Shown: positions 1 through 12,179 of the stretch, piece after piece | How the letters are laid out: each line of letters starts with the position of its first letter | Position numbering within the stretch: position 1 is the first letter of the stretch | Assembly: GCA_905250075.1 (NCBI GenBank) | Contig: CAJNOP010000175.1 | Location: 295,093 to 359,092, forward strand | Length of the DNA stretch: 64,000 bases | Direction: 5' to 3' | From: Rotaria sp. Silwood1 | Taxonomy: Eukaryota > Rotifera > Eurotatoria > Philodinida > Philodinidae | The notes under the pieces: model-generated | Databases searched by the model: none | The model's input: the letters and a program-made list of their open reading frames with translations, nothing else | Told to the model about the DNA's origin: nothing | Position numbers and translations under genes: made by a program

Positions 1-3000
1 TCTTTCGAGCAAACGATTATAACTGGAATGATAAAATAGTGAATCAACCATAAAAGTATAACGATTGTGCATTGCTACTTTTCTTTATTCTAACAATCTC
101 GAGACTGATGAATCTTGTTGAATTTCAAATCCTAATCCAAATATTTGCACTCCGTGCATATTTAATTTAGGTGATTTACTCTCATTGAACGAACGAAAAT
201 ATCTGTATCATCCTGATGAGAATATGACGATGAGGAAAGAGTGTAGATGTAGGTGTAGGTTTGGGTGTAGGTGTCGGTGGCTGTGCATATGCAATTGAAG
301 AAAAGCTACACCCACACTCACCTACCCACATCCTAAATTGCAATAGTATCAAAAGAAAGATGAGTATATAAGCAAGTTTTTGTAAAAGTTTCCTCGAGAT
401 AAAATTTTTTATTATTGAGATAATGTCATTTCAAGTTTTCATATCTATATATACTATAGGTTGTTAGTGACCGTATTGCAGTTTTTATTCGATCCCTAAA
501 AAGTTTTAAAAACCGATGATTAAGGCAATTAGAATGTTTGTAAGACTGCTTCTAAATATGAAATCAGAATTTCAAAACCATCTTCCGTAGCAGAGAAAAG
601 TTAGGTTCAGGGGCCCCAATTGACTCTTGCAATGTAATCATAGAGATATTTACTTATCTATGTAAGTAAAAGTCTGTGGGAAAAAAACAATATTTCTAAA
701 TGTGTAATTGAGTCCGACCTACAAAATTATGACATAAAAATGACACCTTAGGTGAGTGGCAGATTTGTCACCTTAACGTGCGAGGTCCTTTGGTCTGTTT
801 ATAAAATGAGTGTTTCTGGAATTATTATAAACAGTTCTTTTGTATAACTGTATGCGAGTCGCGATGACGAACATTATTTATCAAGTATAGAAGCATCTGA
901 TGTCATAGATTCGTCTTCTGTCACAAGCGATGCGCCCACTGATGTCATAGCTAGCATCGATCCTGTTTTCTACTATACTGTCAGGCTAAAAAAAACAAAA
1001 TGATAAGGATCTACTCTTGGAAATACATTCTTCCAAAATACCTCTCTATAAATTCTGGGTCACTCATACGTTTCTTTTCTCTTTACCACTGATTAATGAT
1101 TTCAAAAAAAAAAGAAAATACAAGCTTTCACTTCTATGAATATGCGATGATAATTAGTCCTAAAAGTAAACGATGGAGATTTGTTTGTCTTAAACCATTC
1201 TCTGACCATGAATTTTCAGTAAACTATTTCAATGGTCTGAGAATGAATGGTAAACAAAAAAAACCATGTGTAGTATCATTTATCATATGAAGTGAACACA
1301 AACAAATGTCTTGATATTAATTTATTTCAGAATAATGCAACTCGAAAGAACGAAATGAAAGTTATGTTATACTAGCATAAACTATGAAGACTAGCATCGA
1401 AGAGAAAATTTGCTCATCACTTCTATTTATACGAGAAGCATTACCCATCGTTACTTTTCATTTGAAGCACAAGATCAATCAATTGTACATCTTTCACCAA
1501 GTCACGATGAAATACTGCATCGTAGATAAAACTATCAAGCAGGACTTCGTTTGGCGACTCGCATTAGCATTTTTTTCTAACAGTGGGAAGTATGAAGACT
1601 TGCTGTGAAAGCTAAGTCTAATTCAATGAATAGGTATTTTTCTGTCTTTATTTCTCTTTCGAACTTCGATCTTTTGGTTATGCAGCCAATTGTAAATAGA
1701 TATTGAACTGGTTTGTGTATACGTATTAGTTTCACAACTTAAATAATCAATACAAACAGCTCATTTATGACGTATGATTTAGTGTCCAATATTACATAAG
1801 TCGCGAAAATTTGCCTACGTTTATTATTTTCTATATCACTTAGGATACGCATGTTAAATACCATTATTTTCCAAAAAAAATAATATCGATGTATTCGGAA
1901 GTATTTCGTGTTAGGTGAGTCTGAATCAATTTAGCAGCAAGAAACAAGCGGATCTACATATTTTCTCAACCATTTTAACGGAAATTGTCGACACATGGTA
2001 GTTGAGAATCATATGCTTTTCGCGTTTCAATGATGGTAACAACTTCAGTTTTGCTGTTCTCAAAGGTTCCAAAAATATATGTTAATCAACGCATCAATCT
2101 GGTGGTACCAAGTATAACACCATTATCGCCTCCATTCATTCCCATAAACTCGTGATAATTCAACATTTCTTTGTAAGTAAAAATATAGAATAAGATGAAG
2201 TGTATGTATTCAGCAATGTTTTCTCGCCAACGATAGTTTTTCGCTAACCACCTGTTCATGGATTCTCACTTATTGACGCTTTTCTCTTTCCGTCTTCCCT
2301 TTTTTCATCAAGAAAAAGTTGCTGACTACAAACTAAAGAGAAAAACTTCATTCTATCTTATGATTATTCGAGAAAAATAAAGCATTCTAGAAAACATAAA
2401 AATTTTTTTGGTTCAATTTGTCACAGAATCATTTCCATTCATGTTTCATCTGAGATGTCTGTGAGACAATGTTCAAACTGAAAAAAATCGTTTTATTGAT
2501 CAAACAAATTAAATACAATTCTAGATGATTTGTTGTTCTGTGCTATACTGTAATGGAACTTAAACGAACTGTTTAAACTTTAAGTTCTTATGTAACAGAT
2601 TGCTGTAGCACAGCGACACTAAATGAAAAGAACGACAAAGCCAATGATATCTATTTCAAATAATAATTCTTGAAAAACTGCTGAAGCTATATATTATCAA
2701 ACTACCATCGTTTGGTGTTTTTGATTGAATTCATGTGAAATTTGAACTACAGAATTTGCTTCGAGCGAAGTCTTTTGAGAAGAATATTTTGAATCTAAGA
2801 ATAATTGTGAGCGAAAATCCATTCTACCGATTTCTAGAATAGCTTGCAACTAGAGGTTTTTCAATATGAGCAATATTGGACGGGACCCCTAGGGTTTCGG
2901 AATAGTGGAGTCCTAGATCATGGGTCAGGAGATACGCGTACTACCTCAATCATATCCACTCACGATCGTCAAGTATAGAACACTCATGCTTGACAATATT

Positions 3001-3662
3001 TCGGTCATGGTTTGTTGTTTGAAACAACAATCGAATACAGTCAAGGGTATTAGTTATGATTTCACCATATTAAAAAAAAAATGTGCCAACAAAGCAACAA
3101 AGATATTTTTCTTTAGGAAATGATATTCACCGCTCTGTCTTTATGACGTATGTTAAATAAATAATATTCTTCTTGAGCCTTTATGAACTAGTCTCTCTCT
3201 CTCGTGTTGTAAGAAATAACGAGAATAGTAGCGGCAATGTAAGACTTTGCTTTTCTAACTAGAAATACTTTCCAGCTAATATCATTGATGCAACGAAATA
3301 TCTAACAGCTGGCAAGCAGTTTGCTATCTCAAGGAGTGCCTTACTATTGCACGTAATACACAGATCATTTTTTTCTCATATTTCTCTCATAAATAGACAT
3401 CGTTAAAATAAAAAAGAGTTTATGCCAATTATTTTTATGCGCAGTTTTTTTCAGAGTATTCTTCTGTGTTTTTTTCTTTAAACTGAAATACGTATGTGTA
3501 TTCTTAACTGATGTTATGTTTAGACTCACGAACTCTACATCATTTTAGAACGCAACAATATCGACCAGTGACTAATGACAATAACGTTAGCTTCTGTCAC
3601 GTATGTCTTTAGCTTGTTTCATACATCAAGTATTTTTTTTTTGTTGTTCTGTGCAAACGTAG
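1..3662. other. Intergenic / upstream of FG-GAP gene, no gene recognised
   Basis: Apart from the GT-rich hairpin at 239-332, I see only AT-rich sequence with short, unconvincing open frames. The first exon (start codon) of the FG-GAP gene should lie near the right end of this stretch, but I could not identify it. The 11-mer TGATGTCATAG occurs twice, about 40 bp apart, near 899 and 942. Confidence 0.5.
239..332. repeat. GT-rich / CA-rich hairpin element 1
   Basis: A GT-rich arm (239-285, built of GTGTAG, GGTGTAGG and TGGGTGTAGG units) is followed after about 20 bp by a CA-rich arm (306-332, CTACACCCACACTC then CCTACCCACATCC). The arms are degenerate reverse complements, and the G-rich arm comes first on the plus strand. 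It belongs to the family of similar elements repeated along the window. Confidence 0.7.
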
Positions 3663-6249
3663 AATAACCAAAGAAAAGCTGCTGATTATCGTTGGTGTAA
3701 TAGCTAGTTCAGTTCTCTTAGTTGCAGTGATCGTCTTATCTGTTCTCTTGGCTCAAGCTGAAAAATCAGTCTCGAATACAAGAGCAACCTTCGTCGGTAT
3801 GTAGACATGCATGTATCTTGCTAATTTTCGGAGTGAAATAAAATCGCCATCGTAATGTATGACGACGATACTTTCCTCGTTTTTTGTATTTTCCCTTCGA
3901 CCAAATTATTATACGCTTGCAACAACAAAGGAAAGGAATGTCGGAGCAACAATAAATAGTATACAATGTTCTTCAATTAAAGAAAACAACAAAAATCATC
4001 TGCATCCGCCCCAAGAATGCATTCTCTGATGTCGTACTCAACTGAGCATATCTGATCACCAGCAATGTTTAGGGTTCCGAAAAAGAAAATTTCGAAGTTG
4101 CAGAAATAACACTGATATATTGTCAAAAACATCAGCCACTTTCCGAAATCACCGAATATGCCACATATTTCGAAAATTCGTTAATTCAATACTTGCTCCC
4201 TGTGAATCATTGTCTAGTCTCATAGTTCAGGTGCTCAGTGACGATCAAAGATAGTTTTCATTAAATACTATGGGAAAGCAGACCTGGTATTCGGATCTAT
4301 CAATATGTGAAAGCTGCCTAATGATAACTTGTGACGGAAAAATAAAAACATCGATATATGTTATATCTAATAGGAACAACAACATGGACGACATCAATTG
4401 TATCAACGACGACTATCAGTACTACATGGGTCACAACGACTATCAGTACTACATGGATCACGACGACTCCTGCAGGTTAGTAGAAAGAGTCGACCTAGAG
4501 AAGATATCAGACCATGATACAATATCTCCTCTTAGTATGATTGATTCGACACTTTTTATGTAGCTGGTCGAATATCTCGAGTAATAGCATTTTCCCTTAT
4601 TATCACGTCGTCGATGATTAGTAACCGTTCCACTGCGGATATCACACATGAGTATCTATACTGGTTTGAACAAACGTTGAATACGGAAGGCCGAAGTAGG
4701 TTCACTTCAACCTCCCTCAAAATTGCAGTTGTTAAAGTTCAGAAAGCAATAAAATCATGCATCAGTCTCTAAGAAGATTTTCCTCAATTCAAACAATGTA
4801 GACAGTGAGAGTCTAGCATGTATTGGCATGATTAGGTAAGTCCTTCTGAAAAACGTGTTTCAACATCACTTCGATAAAAGTGTAGAGGATAGATTCATTC
4901 AATATACAAGTTCCACACGAAAGCGAAAATACTTATTATGCACTGAACCTTGTTACGATTCGATCGAAAATAAGTCTTTTTTGAGGAGAAAATCATCTTT
5001 TGACTCTTTAATCATATTCCTGAGATTATAAATTTATATGATATTGGTTAATTTCAAGAAAAGATTCGTACCATAAGTCTCGTTGCTCAACGAAGATTGA
5101 AACTGGAATAAGAACATCTTGAAACAACTCATCTGAATCTAGAATATGCAAGCTTCATTTCTACTGTATACTGTATTCAATGTAAATAATCCTCATGTGT
5201 ATTTAGGCCGCATCTCTCACAATCTGACATTCAACCAGCAGTATTCCTATACAATACCGAATAACACCTATGGAGTTGCTCTAGGTGATTTCAATGGCGA
5301 CAGTCGCATGGATCTTACTGTTTTCAGTTACTTTGAGAATTGTTTCTACATTTTTCTTGGCTACGGTAATGGAAGCTTCGGATCACCAAAATCTTTCATG
5401 ACTCGCTCAAATCCATATACAGGCATTATCAGGGACTTCAATGGAGATAGTCATGCAGATATAGCTGTGGTTCACCTAAGCAATGACAGTGTAGGCATTT
5501 CACTTGGCCTTGGTAACGGTACTTTCCTTCCACAAAGTTCTTTTGCAGTTGGCTACTATCCGACTTCGGTTAGTGCAGATGACTTTAATGGAGACCAACG
5601 TCTTGACTTATTAGTAGTCAATTATGGCGCTAGCACTGCCAGCGTTCTTCGCGGTTATGGCAATGGGAGTTTCGCGTCACGAAGCTATTTTCCTACAGGC
5701 TTGTATCCACAATTAGCTGCTGTAGCTGATTTCGATCACGATAATCGCTTAGACTTCGCTGTCAGCAATTATGGAACTAATAGTGTCGATGTGTATCTAG
5801 GCTTTGGCAACGGCACATTCCGCGCGCCTGTCTCCTATTCTGTCCAGTTTAAACCGTTCGGACTGGCTTTGGGCGATCTGAACAGTGACCATCAAATGGA
5901 TGTGGTCGTATCGAACTGTGAAAACGGTACGATCAGTGTGCTACTCGGTAACGGCAATGGCACCTTTCTGGCAGCAGGTTACTACATGGTTGGAAGCTGT
6001 TCGACTAGCATCGTAATGGGTGATTTGAATGGTGATACTTACTTGGACGTCGTTGCTCCCGGATCCTTTGCTAATTATTTTACTGTATTGCTTGGTGATG
6101 GAACTGGGGCTTTCTTCGCATCATTGTCTGTTGTTACAGATAACTATCCAATGTCGGTGGCCGTCTATGATTTTGACAATAATGGAGGACTTGATGTCGT
6201 GGTTGCTCATGCCTGGGGTCATTTATCAGTATTTATGAACGCATTTTAA
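3663..6249 (+). CDS. Membrane-anchored FG-GAP/VCBS repeat protein (5' end missing)
   Basis: Three exons are recognised. Exon A (3663-3796) follows a long T tract and CGTAG and encodes one hydrophobic helix, KLLIIVGVIASSVLLVAVI, continuing to about LLA. Exon B (4374-4475) encodes a Thr/Ser stalk of repeated TTISTTW-like units. Exon C (5207-6249) encodes about 346 residues with seven FG-GAP/VCBS repeats of about 50 aa. Each repeat carries a calcium-loop motif such as DFNGDSRMD, DFNGDQRLD or DLNGDTYLD. Both joins are phase 1 and recreate glycine codons, with GTATGT and GTTAGT donors and AG acceptors. The likely product is a type II or signal-anchored surface protein with an extracellular Ca2+-binding beta-propeller, an architecture I recall as expanded in bdelloids. 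The start-codon exon upstream of 3663 was not found. The ATG at 5146 opens the longest frame but probably lies in intron sequence. The ligand is unknown. Confidence 0.8.
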
Positions 6250-6250
6250 A

Positions 6251-6297
6251 GTGGTACAGGTGGGACTGCGAGTGCGGATACCACCTACACCGACACC
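6251..6297. repeat. GT-rich / CA-rich hairpin element 2 (short)
   Basis: It starts 2 bp after the FG-GAP stop codon. The arms are GTGGTACAGGTGGG (6251-6264) and CCACCTACACCGACACC (6281-6297), with a 16 bp spacer. It probably lies in the 3' UTR. It is weaker than its relatives and could be chance. Confidence 0.45.
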
Positions 6298-6477
6298 TTT
6301 AACGTATTTTCGTTCACATTTCAAAAAAGGATTCAAAAAACTAAAAGTCATTTAAAAATCAACATAACAACAAAAAAACTAAAGTAAAATAGAATGTCAC
6401 AAAAGAACAAAATTTGCTTCTTTTTCATGCGCATCATAAAGTTATTCATAATTTGTTTCCTTATTTATTAATCCTTT

Positions 6478-6528
6478 CGTGGGTGTGAGTATGAATAATA
6501 AAGAGAAGATCCACACCCACACTCATCT
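6478..6528. repeat. GT-rich / CA-rich hairpin element 3
   Basis: The G arm CGTGGGTGTGAGTATG (6478-6493) is followed, after a short AT-rich spacer, by the C arm ATCCACACCCACACTC (from 6509). The core GTGGGTGTG pairs with CACACCCAC. It has the same layout as the other elements. Confidence 0.65.
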
Positions 6529-6895
6529 GAACACTAACTATCTTATAGGATCAACTATTATGATGTTGGATCCTGTTCATTAGTTTAAGTTGACTGTAAT
6601 CGTAATTTATGCAACACTGATGAAATACTTGCACAAATCAAAACTATATTACCTGATTTTGATGGACGACGAATGATTGCTGAAAGACAACCAACAGTCT
6701 TTTTTCTATTCATAATATTTACTTTGAAGTTACTGAGAATTAATTCAATTTATTCTGAATAGCCTTATTGTTGAGTCAACTTTAACAGATACAAATCAGT
6801 CAAAAACAAAAAGGTATTTTACTGAGGTAAATTTATGTTTTTATTAAGAGTTCCATTAGTTGAAACAAATTTTTTTCTGTGATCATACATATATA

Positions 6896-7330
6896 TGTGT
6901 TAGCGTCTTTGATCAGCTTCACAATTTGGACTAGCCGAATGTCAGATTGGTGAAGAATCTTTCGTTAAAATCTTCATTCGTTTTTAGATAGATGTTGGAT
7001 TCGATTCTTTTTTTTTTTTGAAAACTGTTGAAACAATCGGATGTCAAGTAACACAATCGTCAATGCAAAAGCTATAGTAGAATTTGTGAGGTTATTGATG
7101 AGTTTCTAGAGAAGAACAGATCTTATGAAAAGTTATTCATAAATGTTCAAGTCTGACCGTCATTTCTTCCGTAATGGTTGCAAAACCTGGAATACCATTT
7201 TTTGAACAAAGTCTCTCAAACAAAAAAGAATTCGAATCCAACATCTATCTAGAGGCTAATGGAAGTTTTAACGAAAAAGTCTTTACCGATCAGAGATTAG
7301 ACTAAGTCCGAAATTCGACGCTAACATTCA
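6896..7330. repeat. Foldback element with about 110 bp imperfect inverted arms
   Basis: The left arm (about 6896-7011) reads GTTAGCGTC, then GTTAAAATCTTCATT, then AGATAGATGTTGGATTCGA. The right arm (about 7223-7330) is its reverse complement with scattered mismatches, for example TCGAATCCAACATCTATCT. The spacer is about 210 bp of unique AT-rich sequence. I saw no target-site duplication. It is probably an old foldback MITE. No coding potential was seen. Confidence 0.6.
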
Positions 7331-8537
7331 TAAAACTCAATCGATGAAATACACTTCTATTTGATGAAGAAGAGGTTTTTAGGAAAAGTTTCTGTGGATT
7401 TGAGAAACAAATGTTAGTGGACTACACAGAAAACCGACTTTTTGTTTCTAATCAGTCAACAAATTCTTCAGCGAATATAAATAATAGTTTGAGTCTATAA
7501 TAAGTGTGTTTCATAATAAGTGTGTTTCATGCATAGATTTAGAAGTAAACGAATTGAGTTGAGACTGCATTAATTTTACACTCTAGTGATGCAAATGTAA
7601 AACTATTTACTCAAGCACTATTGATCTAAATTGAGGCATAGGAGGTTATAATTAGCGTAGTGTTGCTCAATACGAATTTGCAGATGTTTGTTATGAGTAC
7701 GAGTTCTTCTTATCTATAAACAGACGTATATAATCAATTATCATCGAAGAAAAGGACTCGATGCAGTCCGTGCACCAAATGACTATTCGGTAAAATACCA
7801 AACACTTTACCAAGACTTGCGTACGATAGGTTAGAAGTGAAATATGAAGCTACAGCTCCATCCTAAAATAAAAATTAATAATTTTAACATTTAAATTGTT
7901 GAAACACCGTTTAATATTTGAGATGCTGCAAGAATTCATTGTAAATGTATTTCGTCATCATCATCAAATATCTACAAATGCTCTGGATGTTGTTCTCTTC
8001 TTCATCTCAATTTTTCACCCATATCCACACACTCATCTCCACACCACTCATGTACAAGAATTCTTTCGTTGTTTACTCTTCATTATTACGTCAACGAGAG
8101 ATGAACATGAGTATAACGTCTCCATATTTTCAGTATTAATTAGAATAGGTGGATGTGACTACCTGCCTTCTATCCATATCGGCAATCACATTCTGTCTAG
8201 TTTCAGCATTCAACTTCTTCGATCGATTTCTACTAAATATAAGGGTTTAATTGAACATATAAAATTTAAAAAAAAACATCTTTTTAAAATAAAACTAAAT
8301 GGAATTGATCGAGTATTTATAAAATGCTTATGTTTATTTGAAAAAAATGTCTTATAAAATATACCATGGTATATTGATGAATAAAGCATGGAAAATAGAG
8401 TAGAGTGTGAGTGTGCATGACGAGAAGATCGATAAGTACATTGTTATTTGGAGATCACTTATTCAATCAGTTGATTAATATGTAAATAAATATTTTGAAT
8501 CATGTCTGACGAAACGATTAAAGCTAATAAATTATGA
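7331..8537. other. Intergenic, no gene recognised
   Basis: Present here are a two-copy 16 bp tandem (AATAAGTGTGTTTCAT, about 7500-7530) and a CA-rich run at 8016-8056 (CACCCATATCCACACAC, then CTCCACACCACTC). That run resembles a single arm of the GT/CA hairpins, but I see no G-rich partner. The 153-codon open frame at 7896-8357 is low-complexity, Phe/Ile/Lys rich and unlike the real genes here. Confidence 0.4.
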
Positions 8538-11500
8538 CTAGTGATAGTGATGGGTTCGCTTGATACGTTTGGGATTAACCAATATGTTCGATTTCTTATT
8601 CATGCTTTTGCCAAGCCACAAGTATATACAATCGTTCAGGCCATAGTCTTCATCGTCGGACTGTGAGCGCTCTACCTCACATACAACGTCTCTTTCCATT
8701 TGTGAGATCCATTCAACGATCTTGTCTGCAAAACCATTTCCGTTACAACATCGAAATGTGACATTTGATAAATGTTCTGCACGTTCCAATATCATTTTTG
8801 CGTCCTCCACATATGTGATATCAGTGTCGAGTCGTCTGATATGGTGTGGCAATTTCAAGCAGATAGTATTAATAGTTATCAGCTTCATTCTGTCTAAATC
8901 ATTGCAGCTTATTCGAATTGAACGAAGATTACATGCTTGTTTGAACAGAGTATCCATTTCGACATCCAAACTGGTAGAAAACATACATTCGCACTGAAAA
9001 TCTACGTGTAGTGTTTGAAGATTCGATAAATTAAGAATTGTTGAAAGATGTTCAATTGAGCCTATAGGCCATTTTCGAGCAATCATCAGTGTAAGTTCTG
9101 TCACATTTCGAAAACGATAATCTATTTTTTGATTAGTCTAAAAAGAAAAATTTGTAAGCTTTAACAATATTGAAAAAATAAAATATACGAAACTATTCGA
9201 TGTCAAAAAAAGATCATCAGATTATTACAGATTGTTTTTCTATGAAATCAATGAGTCTTGCCAAAGAATTTCATATTGTAAAGAAACAAATTTACTGAAG
9301 AATAATTTGACTTGGGTTTTTGAACATTTCAAAGCTTTCGATTTCAATATGTTTCTTTATCTTAAACAATACATTCAAGTATCCTTTATCGGACACCTTA
9401 CAAACGAAAAATCTTCGACAAATCATCTGCAAAACATGTATACATACATCTTGTTACTAAAATTTACAAAACAAGACATAGTCAAATAAATCAAACGATT
9501 TTAGGATACTTTCGTACATTGATCACTTTATCTGAATAGAACAGAACAAAAAGAAACTAAGTCGAATACTGCACCAAAATACTCTTTATTGCATGTCTAA
9601 ATAGATTTTCATGCGGCTGAAAGACTTGAAAGTTCTTATTCGTCACCAAAACACTCTTTATTGTATGTCTAAATAGATTTTCATGCGGCTGAAAGACTTG
9701 AAAGTTCTTATTCGTACAAAAAAAGTTTGCAGCTATTTTTCAAAGCTGTTACCAATTCTTTTTATACAGAAACATAGCTTTTTGTTCTGATTAAACATAT
9801 TTTCGAGTCTATATTTTGCCCATGAGTAGGAGACCACTCAATTGTAACAACCTTCCAAGGATGCATGATCTTGTTGTGTTTTGGACCACAAGTGGAATTA
9901 TTGGTGAATTCTTTTATTGAAAATCAAACTTTTCAATAAAATCTTATTTTCCGATTGGTTGTTTTTATTCAAAACATTGTCACCTAAAGATCTGAATTAG
10001 ACTAACTTGTATATCAAATTACAGAATTCTTCGATCAACTATTTCTGAAATATGTATTAAGCCAAGCCTTCATTAATTAAACGATATCGATGCACAAGTG
10101 AGTCCTATTGAGATCGTTATGTGATGAATGTTTCAGATAAGAAAAATTTTAAAATACAATTTTATTGAAAAGTTAAAGTATTCTTAGAAGATTAACCAAA
10201 AATTTTATATATTGGTAAGAACGGAAGAAGACGATGTGAATCCTTTGACATCCATCAAAACACTTTTTAGAGTTCGAAATGATAAATTTTCTGTATGAAA
10301 GTAGATAGTAGCAACTCTGAATATTCTTTACAAATTGTTATGAATAAATAATTCAGTAGTAAGAGAAAAATAATCAGTTTATTCGATGAAAATTTCAGAA
10401 AAATATTGAAGTTTGCCCTCATGAGGTATTTTTGAGACATATTTTATATTTTAGAAGCATGGACGACAAGAGTAGTCATGTTTTTCAGCTATTCTGACAA
10501 GTTCATAATTTTATTGAAAATTTTCCGAAAAACTTCAGCAATGATGAAGGCTGCTTTAAAAACAATTATTATATTATAGTATGAATGAGCAACAAAAAAA
10601 GAGTAGCAATCAATATTAGTCTGAAAAAAGTCTTTAACAAAACTCATTATTAGACTTAAATCATTATCGATCAACTTTCTTTTAGAAGAATGATTTATTC
10701 GAGAAGAAATAATCGGTTTGAAAATATAAAATAATACTTACATTTTGACGAATGCTTTTAAACCTCATTCGAATCAAGTCTACAAATAACCGATGTGTAT
10801 TGACGATAATTGTTAAATTGTTATCAATGTTGTTCAACGTAGAATACAGAATGTCACGTCGTAGAACAGGATAATCGAAATCATCTTGGAAGATTGGTAT
10901 TGAATAGAGATGAAATTGCTTATAATGTTTGTATTCAAGATCACATGTAACAAACCAATGTTTGACTTCGAGCCAGAATGGTGTTCGAAATGATGCAATC
11001 AGTAATTCTACACTAGAAGAATCTGAATGATCTGGTGCACGATGAGTAAATGAGAATTCGAACTTGTTCAATAGAGACAATTTCGTTTGAATAAAGTTAG
11101 CCCATTGAAAACCATCAAATAATAAAAGATCAGTTAACGATGATTCGATAATCAGTCGAAGATGCGTTAGCATAGGTAAAAGTGAAAGGAATGATTTAAC
11201 AAAGTCCATTGTTATAGTAGAATGGCTGTTTAATGAGAGTGAAGTTAAATGACTTGATTGTATGATATCAGAACGTATAACGGTAGGCTCCTCGACGACT
11301 AATAATCTTATTGCCAATGTTCGTATATAAGGTAAGCGTTCAAGAATCAGATAAACTATCTTCCAATTGCACCAATCGGAAATTGTTACGTTTTCTAATC
11401 TACAAGAAATGGGCCACTGTATTTTACTGACAATCATATCGCCTCCTTTGAATTCGAATTTTCGAAGATCATTATTTGATATAATAGATGATAAAAGTTC

Positions 11501-11947
11501 TGCTGTTTCGGTGGAACCATAGTAAGGAGACGACATTGAGAACGTTGTAAGGGGAAATTTCACGATATGTTTTTGAAATTCATTCAAATCGTCGTTTTCT
11601 ACATTAAAGAGCGTCAGTGAACGTAGTCGAATGAATTGGTCAATATGAAAGTTGGAAAGAAATGATGGAATTTGATTTTGTGTGTTGACTTCATTCAAAA
11701 GTTCATTCGAAAGTGTAAGTGAAATAATATTTTTAGGGTCAATAATACGTGCCATCAGAGGAAGATCAGATTTTGATACATAACGAAAATCCACTTCATA
11801 ACGATTGTAAGCATTAACAATCGAATAGAGCCATTTGCAAACGCAACGAATTGAAAGAGCGATTGTGTCTGCAGGAATTTCATCGAAAATTCGATGAACA
11901 AGCTCGATAGGTAATGTTTCAAAATTAGATTGTGTTCTAGTAGACAT
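8538..11947 (-). CDS. F-box / leucine-rich-repeat-like protein (two exons)
   Basis: Exon 1 (10742-11947) encodes an N-terminal F-box (FETLPIELVHRIFDEIPAD, then CVCKWLYSIV, residues about 8-50) and LRR-like hydrophobic segments. It ends at a GTAAGT donor in phase 0. Exon 2 (8538-9137) follows a TTTTTAG acceptor, also in phase 0, and continues the LRR-like pattern (YRFRNVTELTLM, then ILNLSNLQTLHVDF). It ends in an acidic/basic tail. The joined product is about 601 aa, similar to the large bdelloid F-box family as I recall it. Its probable role is substrate recognition in SCF ubiquitin ligases; the target is unknown. The 1.6 kb intron is very long for this window and carries the tandem repeat at 9573-9716. 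I chose the Met at 11947, next to the F-box, rather than the upstream one at 12019. The exon join is inferred; these could be two fragments of separate genes, or there could be a further exon between them. Confidence 0.7.
9573..9716. repeat. 72-bp tandem duplication in the F-box intron
   Basis: Two adjacent copies (9573-9644 and 9645-9716) both contain ACTCTTTATTG, GTCTAAATAGATTTTCATG, CGGCTGAAAGACTTG and AAAGTTCTTATTCGT. Only two or three differences are visible, so the duplication is recent. Confidence 0.9.
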
Positions 11948-12179
11948 GAATCGTAATGCGTAGAACATACACGTGTAATGTTTCTTTTTTCCAATTATAT
12001 GTGACGAGTGTGCATACACATCGAATGCGAATGTCTAACGATGTGTCATATACGACTGTAGAGAATAAAAAAAAACAACAGCAAATGATCACATGTTTAT
12101 TCATGCAAATTTTGAAAAAGAAATGTAATAATCATTTGCTGGCTCCCATTCCGAATGTTTCGAAATAAACGTATAATAA

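Noticed and set aside
4270-4563. 97-codon plus frame starting MGKQTWYSDL
   Set aside because: It is the wrong frame over the Thr-rich stalk exon (4374-4475), which fits splice sites and phase in another frame.
7896-8357. 153-codon plus frame
   Set aside because: Low-complexity AT-driven composition (Phe, Ile, Lys, His), no domain and no splice context.
11948-12019. Upstream Met extension of the F-box protein
   Set aside because: The Met at 11947 lies just before the F-box as in related proteins; the extra 24 residues look like 5' UTR.
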